Below, in pieces: positions 28,394 to 36,533 of a stretch of 64,000 nt of DNA (positions are counted from its first letter, which is position 1; every line of letters starts with the position of its first letter). The notes below the pieces were generated by a model. It had not been told where the DNA came from, searched no databases, and saw only the letters and a list, made by a program, of their open reading frames with translations. Source of the stretch: Streptomyces sp. NBC_01244 (lineage in GTDB: Bacteria > Actinomycetota > Actinomycetes > Streptomycetales > Streptomycetaceae); assembly GCF_035987325.1 (NCBI RefSeq), contig NZ_CP108488.1:2666001-2730000 (forward strand), written 5' to 3'. Made by a program: the position numbers and the translations under genes.

Positions 28394-29286
28394 TGGTGGC
28401 CCCAGAAGCTGTCCGCGGTGATCTCCTTCGCGGTCCAGGTGGCGGGGTCGACGAGCAGGCCGTCCCATCCGTACTCGACCTGGAAGCCGCCGGGGGCCTG
28501 GGCGTAGAAGGAGACCATGTGGTCGTTGGAGTGCCGGCCGAGGGTGGAGGCGATGGGGATGCCCGCCTTGTTCATGCGGTCGAGGCAGTAGCCGACGTCG
28601 TCGAGGGTCTCCAGCTCGACCATGAAGTGGACGATGCCGGGCGGCAGCGAGCCGGGGTAGAGGCCGAGGCTGTGGTGGCGGCGGTTGGGGCTGAGGAAGT
28701 GCATCCAGTAGAAGTCCCGGCCGGGCTTGCCGGTGGGGACGGCGACCGGGGGCAGCCGCATCGAGTCGCGCAGCTGGAAGCCGAGGAGGTTCTCGTAGAA
28801 GTCGAGGGTGGCCTCGGTGTCGGCGGCGGGCAGGACGACGTGGCCGAGGCCGAGGCCGCCCTCGCGGCCGCCGGTGACGAACCGGTTGCCGTACCGGGCT
28901 GCGAGCGGGGTGTGGTCCTGGGCCTGGCCCCAGTAGATCTCCAGGGGGTTGCCGCTGGGGTCCTCGCAGTGGATGAGGCCCTGGACGCGGCGGTCGGCGA
29001 GGGTCTCGGCGTCGCCCTGCTTGACGGGGTGTCCGGCGCTCTCCAGTTCGGCGGCGGCGTCTTGCAGGGCGCGGGCGCCCGCCACTTCGAAGCCGGCGGC
29101 GAGCAGCCGGTCCTGGGCGCCGGCGACGAACTGGAAGCGGTGGGTGCGGTCGTCGATGCGGATGTTGAGCCGGGTGTCCGTGGTGCCTGCGGCTTCGGCC
29201 ATGCCGAGGATGTCGAGGACGTAGGTGCGCCAGGCGGCGAGGTCGGCGGTCTCGATGCGGAGGTAGCCGAGTGCGCGGATGTCCAT
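28381..29286 (-). CDS. hsaC: Extradiol ring-cleavage dioxygenase (3,4-DHSA dioxygenase)
   Basis: Type I extradiol dioxygenase that opens ring A of the catechol 3,4-DHSA by meta cleavage. 301 residues from ATG 29286, GAGGAG upstream. Two VOC/glyoxalase domains: RALGYLRIETADLAAWRTYVLDILGM, then GLGHVVLPAADTEATLDFYENLLGFQLRD. Iron ligands are His in GLGHVVLP, His in GIVHFMVEL and Glu in GGFQVEYGWDG; the catalytic His/Tyr region is RHSNDHMVSFY. It follows hsaD across a 12-bp tandem-repeat spacer and overlaps hsaB. Confidence 0.95.
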   Translation of the reverse strand: MDIRALGYLRIETADLAAWRTYVLDILGMAEAAGTTDTRLNIRIDDRTHRFQFVAGAQDRLLAAGFEVAGARALQDAAAELESAGHPVKQGDAETLADRRVQGLIHCEDPSGNPLEIYWGQAQDHTPLAARYGNRFVTGGREGGLGLGHVVLPAADTEATLDFYENLLGFQLRDSMRLPPVAVPTGKPGRDFYWMHFLSPNRRHHSLGLYPGSLPPGIVHFMVELETLDDVGYCLDRMNKAGIPIASTLGRHSNDHMVSFYAQAPGGFQVEYGWDGLLVDPATWTAKEITADSFWGHQWNG

Positions 29287-29302
29287 GAGGGAACTCCTCG
29301 GT

Positions 29303-29374
29303 GGGATCGGTGCGGGGATCAGTGCCGGGATCAGTGCCGGGATCGGCGCCGGGATCGGCGCCGGGATCAGTGGA
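29303..29374. repeat. 12-bp tandem repeat in the hsaD-hsaC spacer
   Basis: Six copies of a 12-bp unit, GGGATCRGYGCC, at 29303-29374. The last copy (29363-29374) includes the hsaD stop codon (TCA at 29367-29369 on the + strand). The array fills most of the space between hsaD and the hsaC ribosome site, so copy-number changes would alter spacer length without touching most of the coding sequence. Confidence 0.85.
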
Positions 29375-30272
29375 GGAAGAAGTCGGTGGCGAGGCGGTTG
29401 AACTCGTCGGCGGCCTCGGTCTGCGCCCAGTGCCCGCAGTGCGGGAAGACGTGCAGGCGGGCGTCCGGGATGGTCTTCAGAGCGAGGAAGGCGCCGTCGA
29501 CCGGGTTGACGCGGTCCTCGCGGCCCCAGGTCAGCAGGACGGGGCGGCTGATGCGGTGCGCTTCGCGCCAGAGCATCGCGGCCTCGGGCCACTTGGCGAA
29601 GGAGGCGCCCATGCGGGCGTTGCCGAGCCTGGCTTCGGGGTCGGTGGCCTGGGCGTAGCGCTCCTCGACGAGGGCGTCGGTGACGATCGCCGGGTCGTGG
29701 GCGAGGGTGGTGAGGAAGGTCCGCATCTGCTCGCGGGTGGGTTCGGGCGCCAGGCTGAACTCGAAGAGCCGCTTGATGCCTTCGGTGGGGTCGGCGGAGA
29801 AGAGGTTCAGCGAGATCCCGCCGGGGCCCATGAGCAGGAGCTTGCCGACCCGTTCGGGGTGGTCCAGGACGAGCCGGGTGGCGGTGCCTCCGCCGAGGGA
29901 GTTGCCGATGAAGTGCGCCCGCTCGATGCCGAGTTCGTCCATGAGGGCGAGGACGGCGTTCGCGCTGAAGCCGAAGTAGTCGCGGTCGGGTTCCGGCTTG
30001 TCGGAGCGGCCGTAGCAGGGCTGGTCGACGAGCAGGGTGCGGAAGCGTGCGGCGAAGTGGGGCAGGTTGCCGCCGAAGTTGGACCAGCCGGAGGCGCCGG
30101 GCCCACCGCCGTGCAGCATGATCACGACGGGCGCGTCGAGCGGGCCGGCCTCGTGGTAGTGCAGGCTCAGGGCGCCGGCCTTGGCGGTGCGGGAGGTGTT
30201 GTGAAACGTGTACGGGCCCCCGCCCGGACCAGTAGCGCGCATTGTGGACATTGCGTCGCGAGAACCAAGCAC
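29367..30272 (-). CDS. hsaD: Meta-cleavage product hydrolase (DSHA hydrolase)
   Basis: Alpha/beta hydrolase that splits the ring-cleaved secosteroid into the C/D-ring propionate (HIP/DOHNAA) and 2-hydroxyhexa-2,4-dienoate. 301 residues; GTG 30272 is chosen because AGGAGG sits 6 nt upstream. Oxyanion motif HGGGPGASGWSNF near residue 54, nucleophile elbow IGNSLGG near 122, acid in WGREDRVNP near 252, and catalytic His in FPHCGHWAQTEAAD near 280. These match MCP hydrolases of the BphD/HsaD group. Confidence 0.95.
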   Translation of the reverse strand: MLGSRDAMSTMRATGPGGGPYTFHNTSRTAKAGALSLHYHEAGPLDAPVVIMLHGGGPGASGWSNFGGNLPHFAARFRTLLVDQPCYGRSDKPEPDRDYFGFSANAVLALMDELGIERAHFIGNSLGGGTATRLVLDHPERVGKLLLMGPGGISLNLFSADPTEGIKRLFEFSLAPEPTREQMRTFLTTLAHDPAIVTDALVEERYAQATDPEARLGNARMGASFAKWPEAAMLWREAHRISRPVLLTWGREDRVNPVDGAFLALKTIPDARLHVFPHCGHWAQTEAADEFNRLATDFFLH

Positions 30273-30405
30273 GCACGTCCTCCTTTCACATAACTACTAT
30301 CCGGGCTGGTTTCAACCCGGCTGGCGTTGATCGTGGAAGACCTGATGGGCCGCTGGTCCACCAGGCAGCGTGAGCTAGGAATCCCCGTCTTCGGAGGGGG
30401 AGGAT

Positions 30406-31575
30406 TCAAAGCATCGTGTCCTGGATATCGAGCCCGAGTGCGCCCTGGCCAAAGAGGACCAGGGCCCGCTCCGGGTCGTTGGCGGCGTGGCCGCGGCCGG
30501 TGTGGACGTCGCGCCAGGCGCGCTGGACGGGGTTGGGGCCGGTGCGCATGGCGCTGCCGCCCGCGTTCTCCATGAGGAGGTCGACGGCGGCGACACAGCG
30601 CTCGGTGGCGAGGACCTGGTCGCGGCGGGCCCGGGTGCGCAGCGGCGTGGGGAGTTCCTCGCCGCGTTCGGCGAGGGCGTAGAGCTCGGAGATGTTGCGC
30701 CGGAGCTGGAGCCATGAGGCGTCGATGTCGCTGGCGGCGCGGGCGATGCGGACCTGGGCGAAGGGGTCTTCGGCGACCTGCTGGCCGTAGGAGATGCGGA
30801 AGCGTTCGCGGGTCGCGGTGACGTAGTCCTCGTAGGCGCCTTCGGCGATGCCGACGATGGGGGTGGAGATGGTGGTGGTGAAGACGGAGGCGTAGGGGAG
30901 CCGGTAGAGCGGCTCGGGGTTGAGGCGGTGGCCGGGCACCTGGAGGGCGGTGACGGGGCCGAAGCTGAGGGCGCGGTGTTCGGGGACGAACACCTCTTCG
31001 ACGACGATGTCGTTGGAGCCGGAGCCGCGCAGTCCGACGGTGTCCCAGACCTCGTCGATGCGGTACTGGGAGCGCGGGATCAGGAAGGTCCGCATGTCGA
31101 CGGGGCGGCCTTCGGCGTCGGTGACCAGTCCGCCGAGCAGGGCCCAGTCGGTGTGGTCGCAGCCGGAGGAGAAGTGCCAGCGGCCGCTGAGGGTGAAGCC
31201 TCCGTCGACGGGGGTGACCTTGCCGGTGGGGGCGTAGGAGGAGCAGATCCGCGTGTCGCGGTCCTGGCCCCAGACCTCTTCCTGGGCGCGGGGGTCGTAG
31301 AGGGCGACGTGCCAGGGGTGGACGCCGACGACGGAGGCGACCCAGCCGGTGGAGCCGCAGGCCTTGGCTATGTCCTTGACGGCGGCGTAGAAGAGGGCGG
31401 GGTCGGCGGCGTGCCCGCCGTGGGCCTTGGGCTGGAGCAGCCGGAAGAAGCCGGTGTCGGCGAGTTCCTTGATGCTCGCCTCGGGGACTTTGCGCAGGGT
31501 TTCGGCCTCTGCGCTGCGCTCGCGCAGGGCGGGGGCGAGGGCGCGGACCGCTGCGAGGACCTCTTCGTCACTCAT
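30406..31575 (-). CDS. hsaA: Flavin-dependent 3-HSA monooxygenase oxygenase component
   Basis: Acyl-CoA-dehydrogenase-fold hydroxylase that, with HsaB, converts 3-HSA to the catechol 3,4-DHSA. 389 residues from ATG 31575. The fold is seen in LRKVPEASIKELADTGFFRLLQPKAHGGH, GSTGWVASVVGVHPWHVALY, the substrate/flavin region FSSGCDHTDWALLGGLV, and WDTVGLRGSGSNDIVVEEVFVPEHRAL. It lacks the acyl-CoA catalytic Glu pattern, as expected for the group D monooxygenases. First gene of a leftward transcript running through hsaD, hsaC, hsaB and kstD, although a 133-bp gap follows it. Its promoter region carries the candidate IclR operator. Confidence 0.94.
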   Translation of the reverse strand: MSDEEVLAAVRALAPALRERSAEAETLRKVPEASIKELADTGFFRLLQPKAHGGHAADPALFYAAVKDIAKACGSTGWVASVVGVHPWHVALYDPRAQEEVWGQDRDTRICSSYAPTGKVTPVDGGFTLSGRWHFSSGCDHTDWALLGGLVTDAEGRPVDMRTFLIPRSQYRIDEVWDTVGLRGSGSNDIVVEEVFVPEHRALSFGPVTALQVPGHRLNPEPLYRLPYASVFTTTISTPIVGIAEGAYEDYVTATRERFRISYGQQVAEDPFAQVRIARAASDIDASWLQLRRNISELYALAERGEELPTPLRTRARRDQVLATERCVAAVDLLMENAGGSAMRTGPNPVQRAWRDVHTGRGHAANDPERALVLFGQGALGLDIQDTML

Positions 31576-31666
31576 GGTGTCCCCTTCTCAGATCAAGGAT
31601 CTTCGGGTGTTCGGGATCGGTTTCCGGATCGATGGCGAGGAACGTACGCCGGGTGGTGCGGGGCGC

Positions 31667-31694
31667 GGAACGAGCTGTTCCCGCTGAGCGGGAA
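31667..31694. promoter_or_regulatory. Composite palindromes in the hsaA/iclR promoter region (candidate IclR operator)
   Basis: Two overlapping perfect inverted repeats: GGAAC-N5-GTTCC at 31667-31681, and TTCCCGC-TGA-GCGGGAA at 31678-31694. The second has the form TTCCCGS-N3-SCGGGAA and recurs upstream of hsaE (38334-38352). It lies about 100 nt upstream of hsaA and 170 nt upstream of the IclR gene. Confidence 0.65.
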
Positions 31695-31695
31695 G

Positions 31696-31750
31696 CTCCT
31701 CGGAACTCCTCGGAACTCCTCGGAACTCCTCGCGACTCCTCGCGACTCCT
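31696..31750. repeat. Six 10-bp-phased CTCCT repeats beside the candidate operator
   Basis: CTCCT occurs at exactly 10-bp steps (31696, 31706, 31716, 31726, 31736, 31746), within units CTCCTCGGAA or CTCCTCGCGA. It starts one base after the TTCCCGC-N3-GCGGGAA palindrome. The 10-bp phase would put each copy on the same helix face. Confidence 0.85.
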
Positions 31751-31861
31751 CGAAGCGACTACTTGAAGTATTACTGAATGAAATAGAGCCCTCCGGGTGC
31801 TTCCCTCCGGCCGGGCGCGCGTGGCAGGGTCGCCCCAACGCCTCACGCAGGGGGTTTTCTC

Positions 31862-32743
31862 GTGCTGGACCAGTTCATGGAGCAGGTCGCGGAGACCGAG
31901 CTCGCACCGCTTTCGCTGCTGGAGAAGGCCGCGAAGGTGCTGGGTGCCTTCGAGGGTCCACAGCCGCGGCTGTCGCTCACCGAGGTCGTACGCCGCTCCG
32001 GAATCCCACGTTCTTCCGCCCACCGGATCCTCGACCAGCTGGTGCGGTTGCGCTGGCTGGACCGCGAGGGCCGGGACTACCGCATGGGCATGCGCATGCT
32101 GGAACTGGGCGCGCTCGCCTCCCACCACAACCGGCTGCGCCGGGCCGCGCTGCCGCTGCTGCACGCGCTGCACGAGCAGACGGGCCGGGTGGTGCACCTG
32201 TCGGTGCTCGACGGGGCCGAGGTGGTGTGCCTGGAGCGGATCGGCGGTTCGGAGGCCACCACGGTGCCCTCGCGGGTCGGCGGCCGGATGCCGGCGTACT
32301 GCACGGCCGCCGGGAAGGCGATCCTCGCGTTCAGTGATCCCGCCGCGGTGGAACACGTCCTCGCGCAGGGGCTGCGCCCGCGCACCGCGCGCACCCTGAT
32401 CCGGCCGCTCGCGCTGCGTTCGGAGCTGGCGGCGGTCCGCGAGCGCGGGGTGGCCTTCGACCGGGAGGAGAGCTTCCGGGGCATCTCCTGCGTGGCCGCG
32501 CCGCTGCGGGGCGCCGGGCGGGCCGTGGCCGCCGTGTCGGTGTCCTCCTGCCGGGGCGACCGGGAGACGGCCCGCCTCGCGCCGGCGGTACTGGCCTGCG
32601 CGCGGTCGGTGTGGCGGGAGCTGTACGGGCCGGGCCGGCCGGGGCGGGCTGCGGCCGCGCCGGCGCGGGACCTGGAGCCGGCGGTCTCCGCGCAGGCGAT
32701 GGACAACATGATGGGATGGCTGCGGTTCAGCGAGTGGATGTAG
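31862..32743 (+). CDS. IclR-family regulator of the steroid A/B-ring genes
   Basis: 293 residues from GTG 31862 (AGGGGG 7 nt upstream). The N-terminal winged helix is LSLLEKAAKVLGAFEGPQPRLSLTEVVRRSGIPRSSAHRILDQLVRLRWLDREG (about residues 17-70); the IclR effector domain follows, with HLSVLDGAEVVCLERIGG, MPAYCTAAGKAILAF and SFRGISCVAAPLRG. It is placed between the two A/B-ring operons and is divergent from hsaA, so it is the natural candidate controller. Mycobacterial and rhodococcal hsa genes are instead under the TetR protein KstR; an IclR regulator here would be a different solution. Whether it represses or activates is not visible. Confidence 0.88.
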   Translation: MLDQFMEQVAETELAPLSLLEKAAKVLGAFEGPQPRLSLTEVVRRSGIPRSSAHRILDQLVRLRWLDREGRDYRMGMRMLELGALASHHNRLRRAALPLLHALHEQTGRVVHLSVLDGAEVVCLERIGGSEATTVPSRVGGRMPAYCTAAGKAILAFSDPAAVEHVLAQGLRPRTARTLIRPLALRSELAAVRERGVAFDREESFRGISCVAAPLRGAGRAVAAVSVSSCRGDRETARLAPAVLACARSVWRELYGPGRPGRAAAAPARDLEPAVSAQAMDNMMGWLRFSEWM

Positions 32744-32779
32744 TGGGTAGTGGTATCCCCACGCACGAGTGAACGACTT

Positions 32780-32812
32780 CGGGCCCGACCCCTCGCCAGG
32801 GGGCCGGGCCCG
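32780..32812. terminator. Hairpin between the IclR and kshB genes
   Basis: Outer 8-bp palindromic arms CGGGCCCG (32780-32787 and 32805-32812) extend inward through CCCC/GGGG to a short loop. It lies 37 nt after the IclR stop and could also serve the converging kshB transcript. Confidence 0.7.
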
Positions 32813-32820
32813 CGGTCGTC

Positions 32821-32911
<91 letters not shown>

Positions 32912-32913
32912 GT

Positions 32914-34068
32914 TCAGCCGTCGTAGCTGATACGGACGCGGTCGCCGAGCGGCAGGGCCTGGCAGGCCAGGACGTAGCCGTCGGCCAGGTCCTCGGGGGC
33001 CAGGACATCGTTGCGGACCATCGTGACCTCGCCCTCCAGCACCCGGCAGCAGCAGGCACTGCAGGCGCCTTCGCGGCAGGAGTACGGAGCGCAGACGCCT
33101 GCGGCGAGCAGGACGTCCAGCAGCGGGGTCCCGGCGGGCCAGTCCACGGTGTGCACGCTCCCCTCGAACTCCACCTCGGCGGTGGCGCCGTCCCCCGCGG
33201 CCGGGGCGGCGACGGTGGCGGGAGCCGGACCGGAGGCGGGAACCTGACCCGAGGCGGGAGCCGGACCGGAGGCCGGAGCCGGGCCGGTGAAGACGTCGCC
33301 GCTCAGCGAGAAGTACCGCTCGCGGTGGATCGCCCGCCCCCGTCCGCCCCCGGAGCGAACCGCCGTCTCCGCCGCGTCCATCAGCGGAACGGGTCCGCAC
33401 AGGTAGGTCTCGCGGGTCGCGTACGGGGCCACGAGCGGGCCCAGCTGCGGGGCGGTCGGCAGTCCCTGGAGGGTCTCCAGCCAGTGCACGACGGTGAGCC
33501 GCCCGGGGTGTTCCTCGGCGAGCCCCCACAGCTCGTCGCGGAAGATCACCGAGGCGGGGTCGCGGTTGGCGTACACCAGGGCGACGTGGCCCCGGCCGGC
33601 CACGAGCGCCGACTTCGCGAGGGAGAGCACCGGGGTGATGCCACTGCCCCCCGCCACGAGCAGCAGGTCCCGGTCGAGGTCGGTCAGGGTGAAGGTGCCG
33701 GCGGGGGGCAGGATCTCCAGCTCGTCGCCGATGCGCACGTCCTGGCACAGCCAGCCGGAGCCGACGCCGCCGGGCACCCGTTTGACGGTGATGCGCAGCG
33801 GGTCCCCTGCGTGCGGGGACCCGGCCAGGGAGTAACAGCGGGCCGTGCTGCCCGCGCCGCTCGGCGAGGGAATCCGGACGGTCAGGAACTGCCCGGGCTT
33901 GTACGGGAGTTCCGCGTCGAGTACGAGGGAGACCGCCTCCGGGGTCTCCTGGATCCGGTCCGTGACGCGGGCCGGCAGCCTGCCGCCGGCTCCGCCCCGG
34001 GCGGCAGCCGGGGCCGGGCTCCGGACTCCCGCGGCGCGGGACTTCGTACGGCTGTCGGTGTCAGACAT
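32914..34068 (-). CDS. kshB: Ferredoxin reductase component of 3-ketosteroid 9-alpha-hydroxylase
   Basis: Passes electrons from NAD(P)H through FAD and a plant-type 2Fe-2S centre to KshA. 384 residues from ATG 34068, overlapping the small upstream gene (ATGTCTGA). The FAD domain has CYSLAGSPHAGDP (flavin motif RxYSL form), the NAD site LLLVAGGSGITPVLSLAKSAL and YLCGPVPLMDA. The C-terminal ferredoxin domain holds the cluster Cys in CAPYSCREGACSACCC and the last in VLACQALP. Between the domains is a Pro/Ala linker, about residues 272-305, built from repeated PAPASG units. N-terminal ~35 residues are extra and disordered-looking. Confidence 0.94.
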   Translation of the reverse strand: MSDTDSRTKSRAAGVRSPAPAAARGGAGGRLPARVTDRIQETPEAVSLVLDAELPYKPGQFLTVRIPSPSGAGSTARCYSLAGSPHAGDPLRITVKRVPGGVGSGWLCQDVRIGDELEILPPAGTFTLTDLDRDLLLVAGGSGITPVLSLAKSALVAGRGHVALVYANRDPASVIFRDELWGLAEEHPGRLTVVHWLETLQGLPTAPQLGPLVAPYATRETYLCGPVPLMDAAETAVRSGGGRGRAIHRERYFSLSGDVFTGPAPASGPAPASGQVPASGPAPATVAAPAAGDGATAEVEFEGSVHTVDWPAGTPLLDVLLAAGVCAPYSCREGACSACCCRVLEGEVTMVRNDVLAPEDLADGYVLACQALPLGDRVRISYDG

Positions 34069-34291
34069 CGGCCGGCACCTCCAGGCGGCCCGCCAGGACG
34101 GCGGCCTCGATGCCCGCGCGCAGGGCCTCGCAGGAGCGGACGCGGCCGCTGGGGCGGCCCGTCCCGGCCTGCGAGGCGATGCGCGGGCACACCGCGACGG
34201 CCTCGTCGGCCCACTGGACCTGGGTGTGGGCGGGGCTGAACTTCTCACAGAGCACCTGCGTGCCGCACTCCCCGCACACCACGGGGGTCAT
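34061..34291 (-). CDS. Small Cys-containing protein between kshA and kshB
   Basis: 76 residues from ATG 34291. It starts one base into the kshA stop (TGATG) and its end overlaps the kshB start by 8 bp (ATGTCTGA), which marks it as a real, co-translated cistron. CGEC near residues 6-9 plus Cys at about 15, 35 and 54 could bind a metal. No membrane segment. I do not recognise the family. A role in KshA assembly or electron transfer is only an inference from position. Confidence 0.75.
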   Translation of the reverse strand: MTPVVCGECGTQVLCEKFSPAHTQVQWADEAVAVCPRIASQAGTGRPSGRVRSCEALRAGIEAAVLAGRLEVPADV

Positions 34292-35445
34292 CACGGGGTC
34301 CCGGCCGTGCGGCGGGCGAGGTTCTCGGCGACCTCGGCCTTCCAGGCGGCGGTGGCGCGGGCGGTGTCGATCTCGAACTCGAAGCGGCGGACCATCTCGT
34401 CCTTGACGTCGGCGGCGTCCACGTAGAACTGCTCGTACCAGCGGCGGAGCTGGTAGACGGGGCCGTCCTCCTCGGTGAGGAGGGGGTTGTCGATGCGGGT
34501 CTTGTTCTTCCAGATCTCGACGTCCTGCTCGAAGCCGACGGCGAGGCCCTCGGAGGTGAGGCGGGCGGCTTCGGCGGCCTGTTCGTCGCTCATTCCGGGG
34601 AGCTTCCTGACGATGGTCCCGTACATGAGCATGAAGCTGTTCTCGTCGATCGGGTAATGGCAGTTGATGAGGACCGATTCGAGTTCGACGCCGCCGCCGA
34701 TGTCGCTCCACAGCTTGTCGATCATGTAGGAGGGGCCGTAGTACGAGGCGTCCGAGCGCAGGCCGCCACCGGTGGACAGGGTGCCGAGGTCCACGTCGCC
34801 GCGCGGGGTGGACTCCATGTACTGGGTGGCGACGTGACCGTCGAAGACGTTCTTGAAGTAGTGCGGGAAGGCGTAGTGCACGTAGTAGAAGTGCGCCATG
34901 TCGACGACGTTGTCGACGATCTCGCGGCAGTTGGAGTTCTCCACGCGCAGGGAGTTCCAGCTCCAGTCGCTCCACTCGGGGTCGCCGACGCCCTCGATGA
35001 CGGGGATCGTGACCTCGGGCGGCGGCGGGTTGCCCTCCGGGTCGTGCCAGACGTAGAGCTGGCCGCTCTGCTCCAGCGTGGTCCAGGCGCGGGTCCTGGC
35101 GCGGGGCGGGACGCGGCGGGCGTAGGGGATGGCGGCGCAACGGCCGTCTCCGGACCAGCGCCAGTCGTGGAAGGGGCAGGCGATGGTGTCGCCCTTGACG
35201 GTGCCGTGGGCGAGGTTGCCGCCCATGTGGGGGCAGTGGGCGTTGAGGACGCTCAGCTCGCCGCTCGCCCCTCCCGTCGCCGACTGCCCTTGGAATACGA
35301 CGAGTTTCGTGCCGAAGGCCTCGACCTCGTGCGGGGTTCCGTCCCGGAAGGCGGCGGCGAGGCCGAGGCAGTGCCAGCCGCGGGCGAACCTCGCGGGTAC
35401 GGCGGCGGCTTCGATGACGCGGGGCGCCTCTTCAATTGCGGTCAC
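34291..35445 (-). CDS. kshA: Rieske oxygenase component of 3-ketosteroid 9-alpha-hydroxylase
   Basis: Hydroxylates C9 of androstenedione-type steroids; with KstD this leads to ring B opening. 384 residues from GTG 35445 with GGAGG about 8 nt upstream. The Rieske ligands are Cys71-x-His73 in NAHCPHMGG and Cys90-x2-His93 in IACPFHDW, with an extra Gly/Ser-rich insert just before. The mononuclear iron site is N-x2-D-x2-H-x4-H in EIVDNVVDMAHFYYVHYAF, with the remote Asp later in the chain. It follows hsaF by 50 bp and is coupled to the small Cys protein and kshB. Confidence 0.95.
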   Translation of the reverse strand: MTAIEEAPRVIEAAAVPARFARGWHCLGLAAAFRDGTPHEVEAFGTKLVVFQGQSATGGASGELSVLNAHCPHMGGNLAHGTVKGDTIACPFHDWRWSGDGRCAAIPYARRVPPRARTRAWTTLEQSGQLYVWHDPEGNPPPPEVTIPVIEGVGDPEWSDWSWNSLRVENSNCREIVDNVVDMAHFYYVHYAFPHYFKNVFDGHVATQYMESTPRGDVDLGTLSTGGGLRSDASYYGPSYMIDKLWSDIGGGVELESVLINCHYPIDENSFMLMYGTIVRKLPGMSDEQAAEAARLTSEGLAVGFEQDVEIWKNKTRIDNPLLTEEDGPVYQLRRWYEQFYVDAADVKDEMVRRFEFEIDTARATAAWKAEVAENLARRTAGTP

Positions 35446-35495
35446 GGGGTGGCCCTCCACTTCGTTGTGGGTGTGCTGCGCTGGGATGGGGGTGA

Positions 35496-36533
35496 CTAGC
35501 GGGCTTCGGCGGCGAGCTCGATCGCGATGTCGATGAGCTGGTCCTCCTGGCCGCCGACGAGGCGGCGTTCGCCCGCGCGCAGGAGGATCTGCGCGCCGGA
35601 GACCCCGTAGCGCTCGGCCTGGCGGTAGGCGTGCTTGAGGAAGCTGGAGTAGACGCCGGCGTGGCCCATGAGCAGGGCCATGCGGTCGAGGGTGCACTCG
35701 TCGTCCATGACGGGGCGGACCACGTCCTCGGCCGCGTCGATGATCTTCAGGACGTCGATGCCGGTCCGGATGCCCATCTTCCGGCAGACGGCGGCGAAGG
35801 CCTCGACGGGCGTGTTCCCGGCGCCCGCCCCGAGGCGCCGGGTGGAACCGTCGATCTGGAGCGCGCCCGCACGGACGGCGGCGACCGAATTGCCCACGCC
35901 CAGGCCGAGGTTCTCGTGGCCGTGGAAGCCGACCTGGGCGTCGGGGCCCAGCTCGGCGACGAGCGCCGCGACCCGGTCGGTGACCTCGTCCATGACCATG
36001 GCGCCCGCGGAGTCGACCACGTACACGCACTGGCAGCCGGCGTCGGCCATGATCCGGGCCTGGCGGGCCAGGTTCTCGGGGGTGGTGGAGTGGGCCATCA
36101 TCAGGAAGCCGACGGTCTCCAGGCCCATCTCGCGGGCGAGCCCGAAGTGCTGGACGGAGATGTCCGCCTCGGTGCAGTGGGTGGCGATCCGGCAGATCCG
36201 TCCGCCGTTGCCGTGGGCGGCGCGGATGTCGTCCTTGACGCCCAGGCCCGGAAGCATCAGGAAGGCGATCTTCGCGTTCTGCGCCGTGTCGGCGGCGATC
36301 TTGATGAGTTCCTGCTCGGGGGTCTTCGAGAAGCCGTAGTTGAAGGAGGACCCGCCGAGTCCGTCGCCGTGCGTGACCTCGATGACGGGGACGCCCGCGC
36401 CGTCGAGGGCGGAGACGATCGACCGTACGTCCTCGCCCGTGAACTGGTGGCGCTTGGCGTGCGAGCCGTCACGCAGGGAGGAGTCGGTGATCCGGATGTC
36501 GAGGGCGTCCGAGTGGGTCGAGTAGGTGGTCAC
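35496..36533 (-). CDS. hsaF: 4-hydroxy-2-oxoacid aldolase (HsaF/BphI type)
   Basis: Cleaves 4-hydroxy-2-oxohexanoate from ring A/B to pyruvate and propanal. 345 residues from GTG 36533, overlapping the hsaG stop (GTGA). DRE-TIM fold: [17 protein letters not shown] with catalytic Arg and metal Asp at residues ~14-28, [16 protein letters not shown], and the metal His pair in [16 protein letters not shown] near residue 200. The C-terminal communication domain (RQAERYGV...[10 protein letters not shown]) is the part that docks onto the acetaldehyde dehydrogenase HsaG. Confidence 0.96.
   Translation of the reverse strand: MTTYSTHSDALDIRITDSSLRDGSHAKRHQFTGEDVRSIVSALDGAGVPVIEVTHGDGLGGSSFNYGFSKTPEQELIKIAADTAQNAKIAFLMLPGLGVKDDIRAAHGNGGRICRIATHCTEADISVQHFGLAREMGLETVGFLMMAHSTTPENLARQARIMADAGCQCVYVVDSAGAMVMDEVTDRVAALVAELGPDAQVGFHGHENLGLGVGNSVAAVRAGALQIDGSTRRLGAGAGNTPVEAFAAVCRKMGIRTGIDVLKIIDAAEDVVRPVMDDECTLDRMALLMGHAGVYSSFLKHAYRQAERYGVSGAQILLRAGERRLVGGQEDQLIDIAIELAAEAR

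Noticed and set aside
27983..30293. Several long + strand frames opposite hsaB-hsaC-hsaD
   Set aside because: Gly/Val/Glu-rich shadows without domains or ribosome sites.
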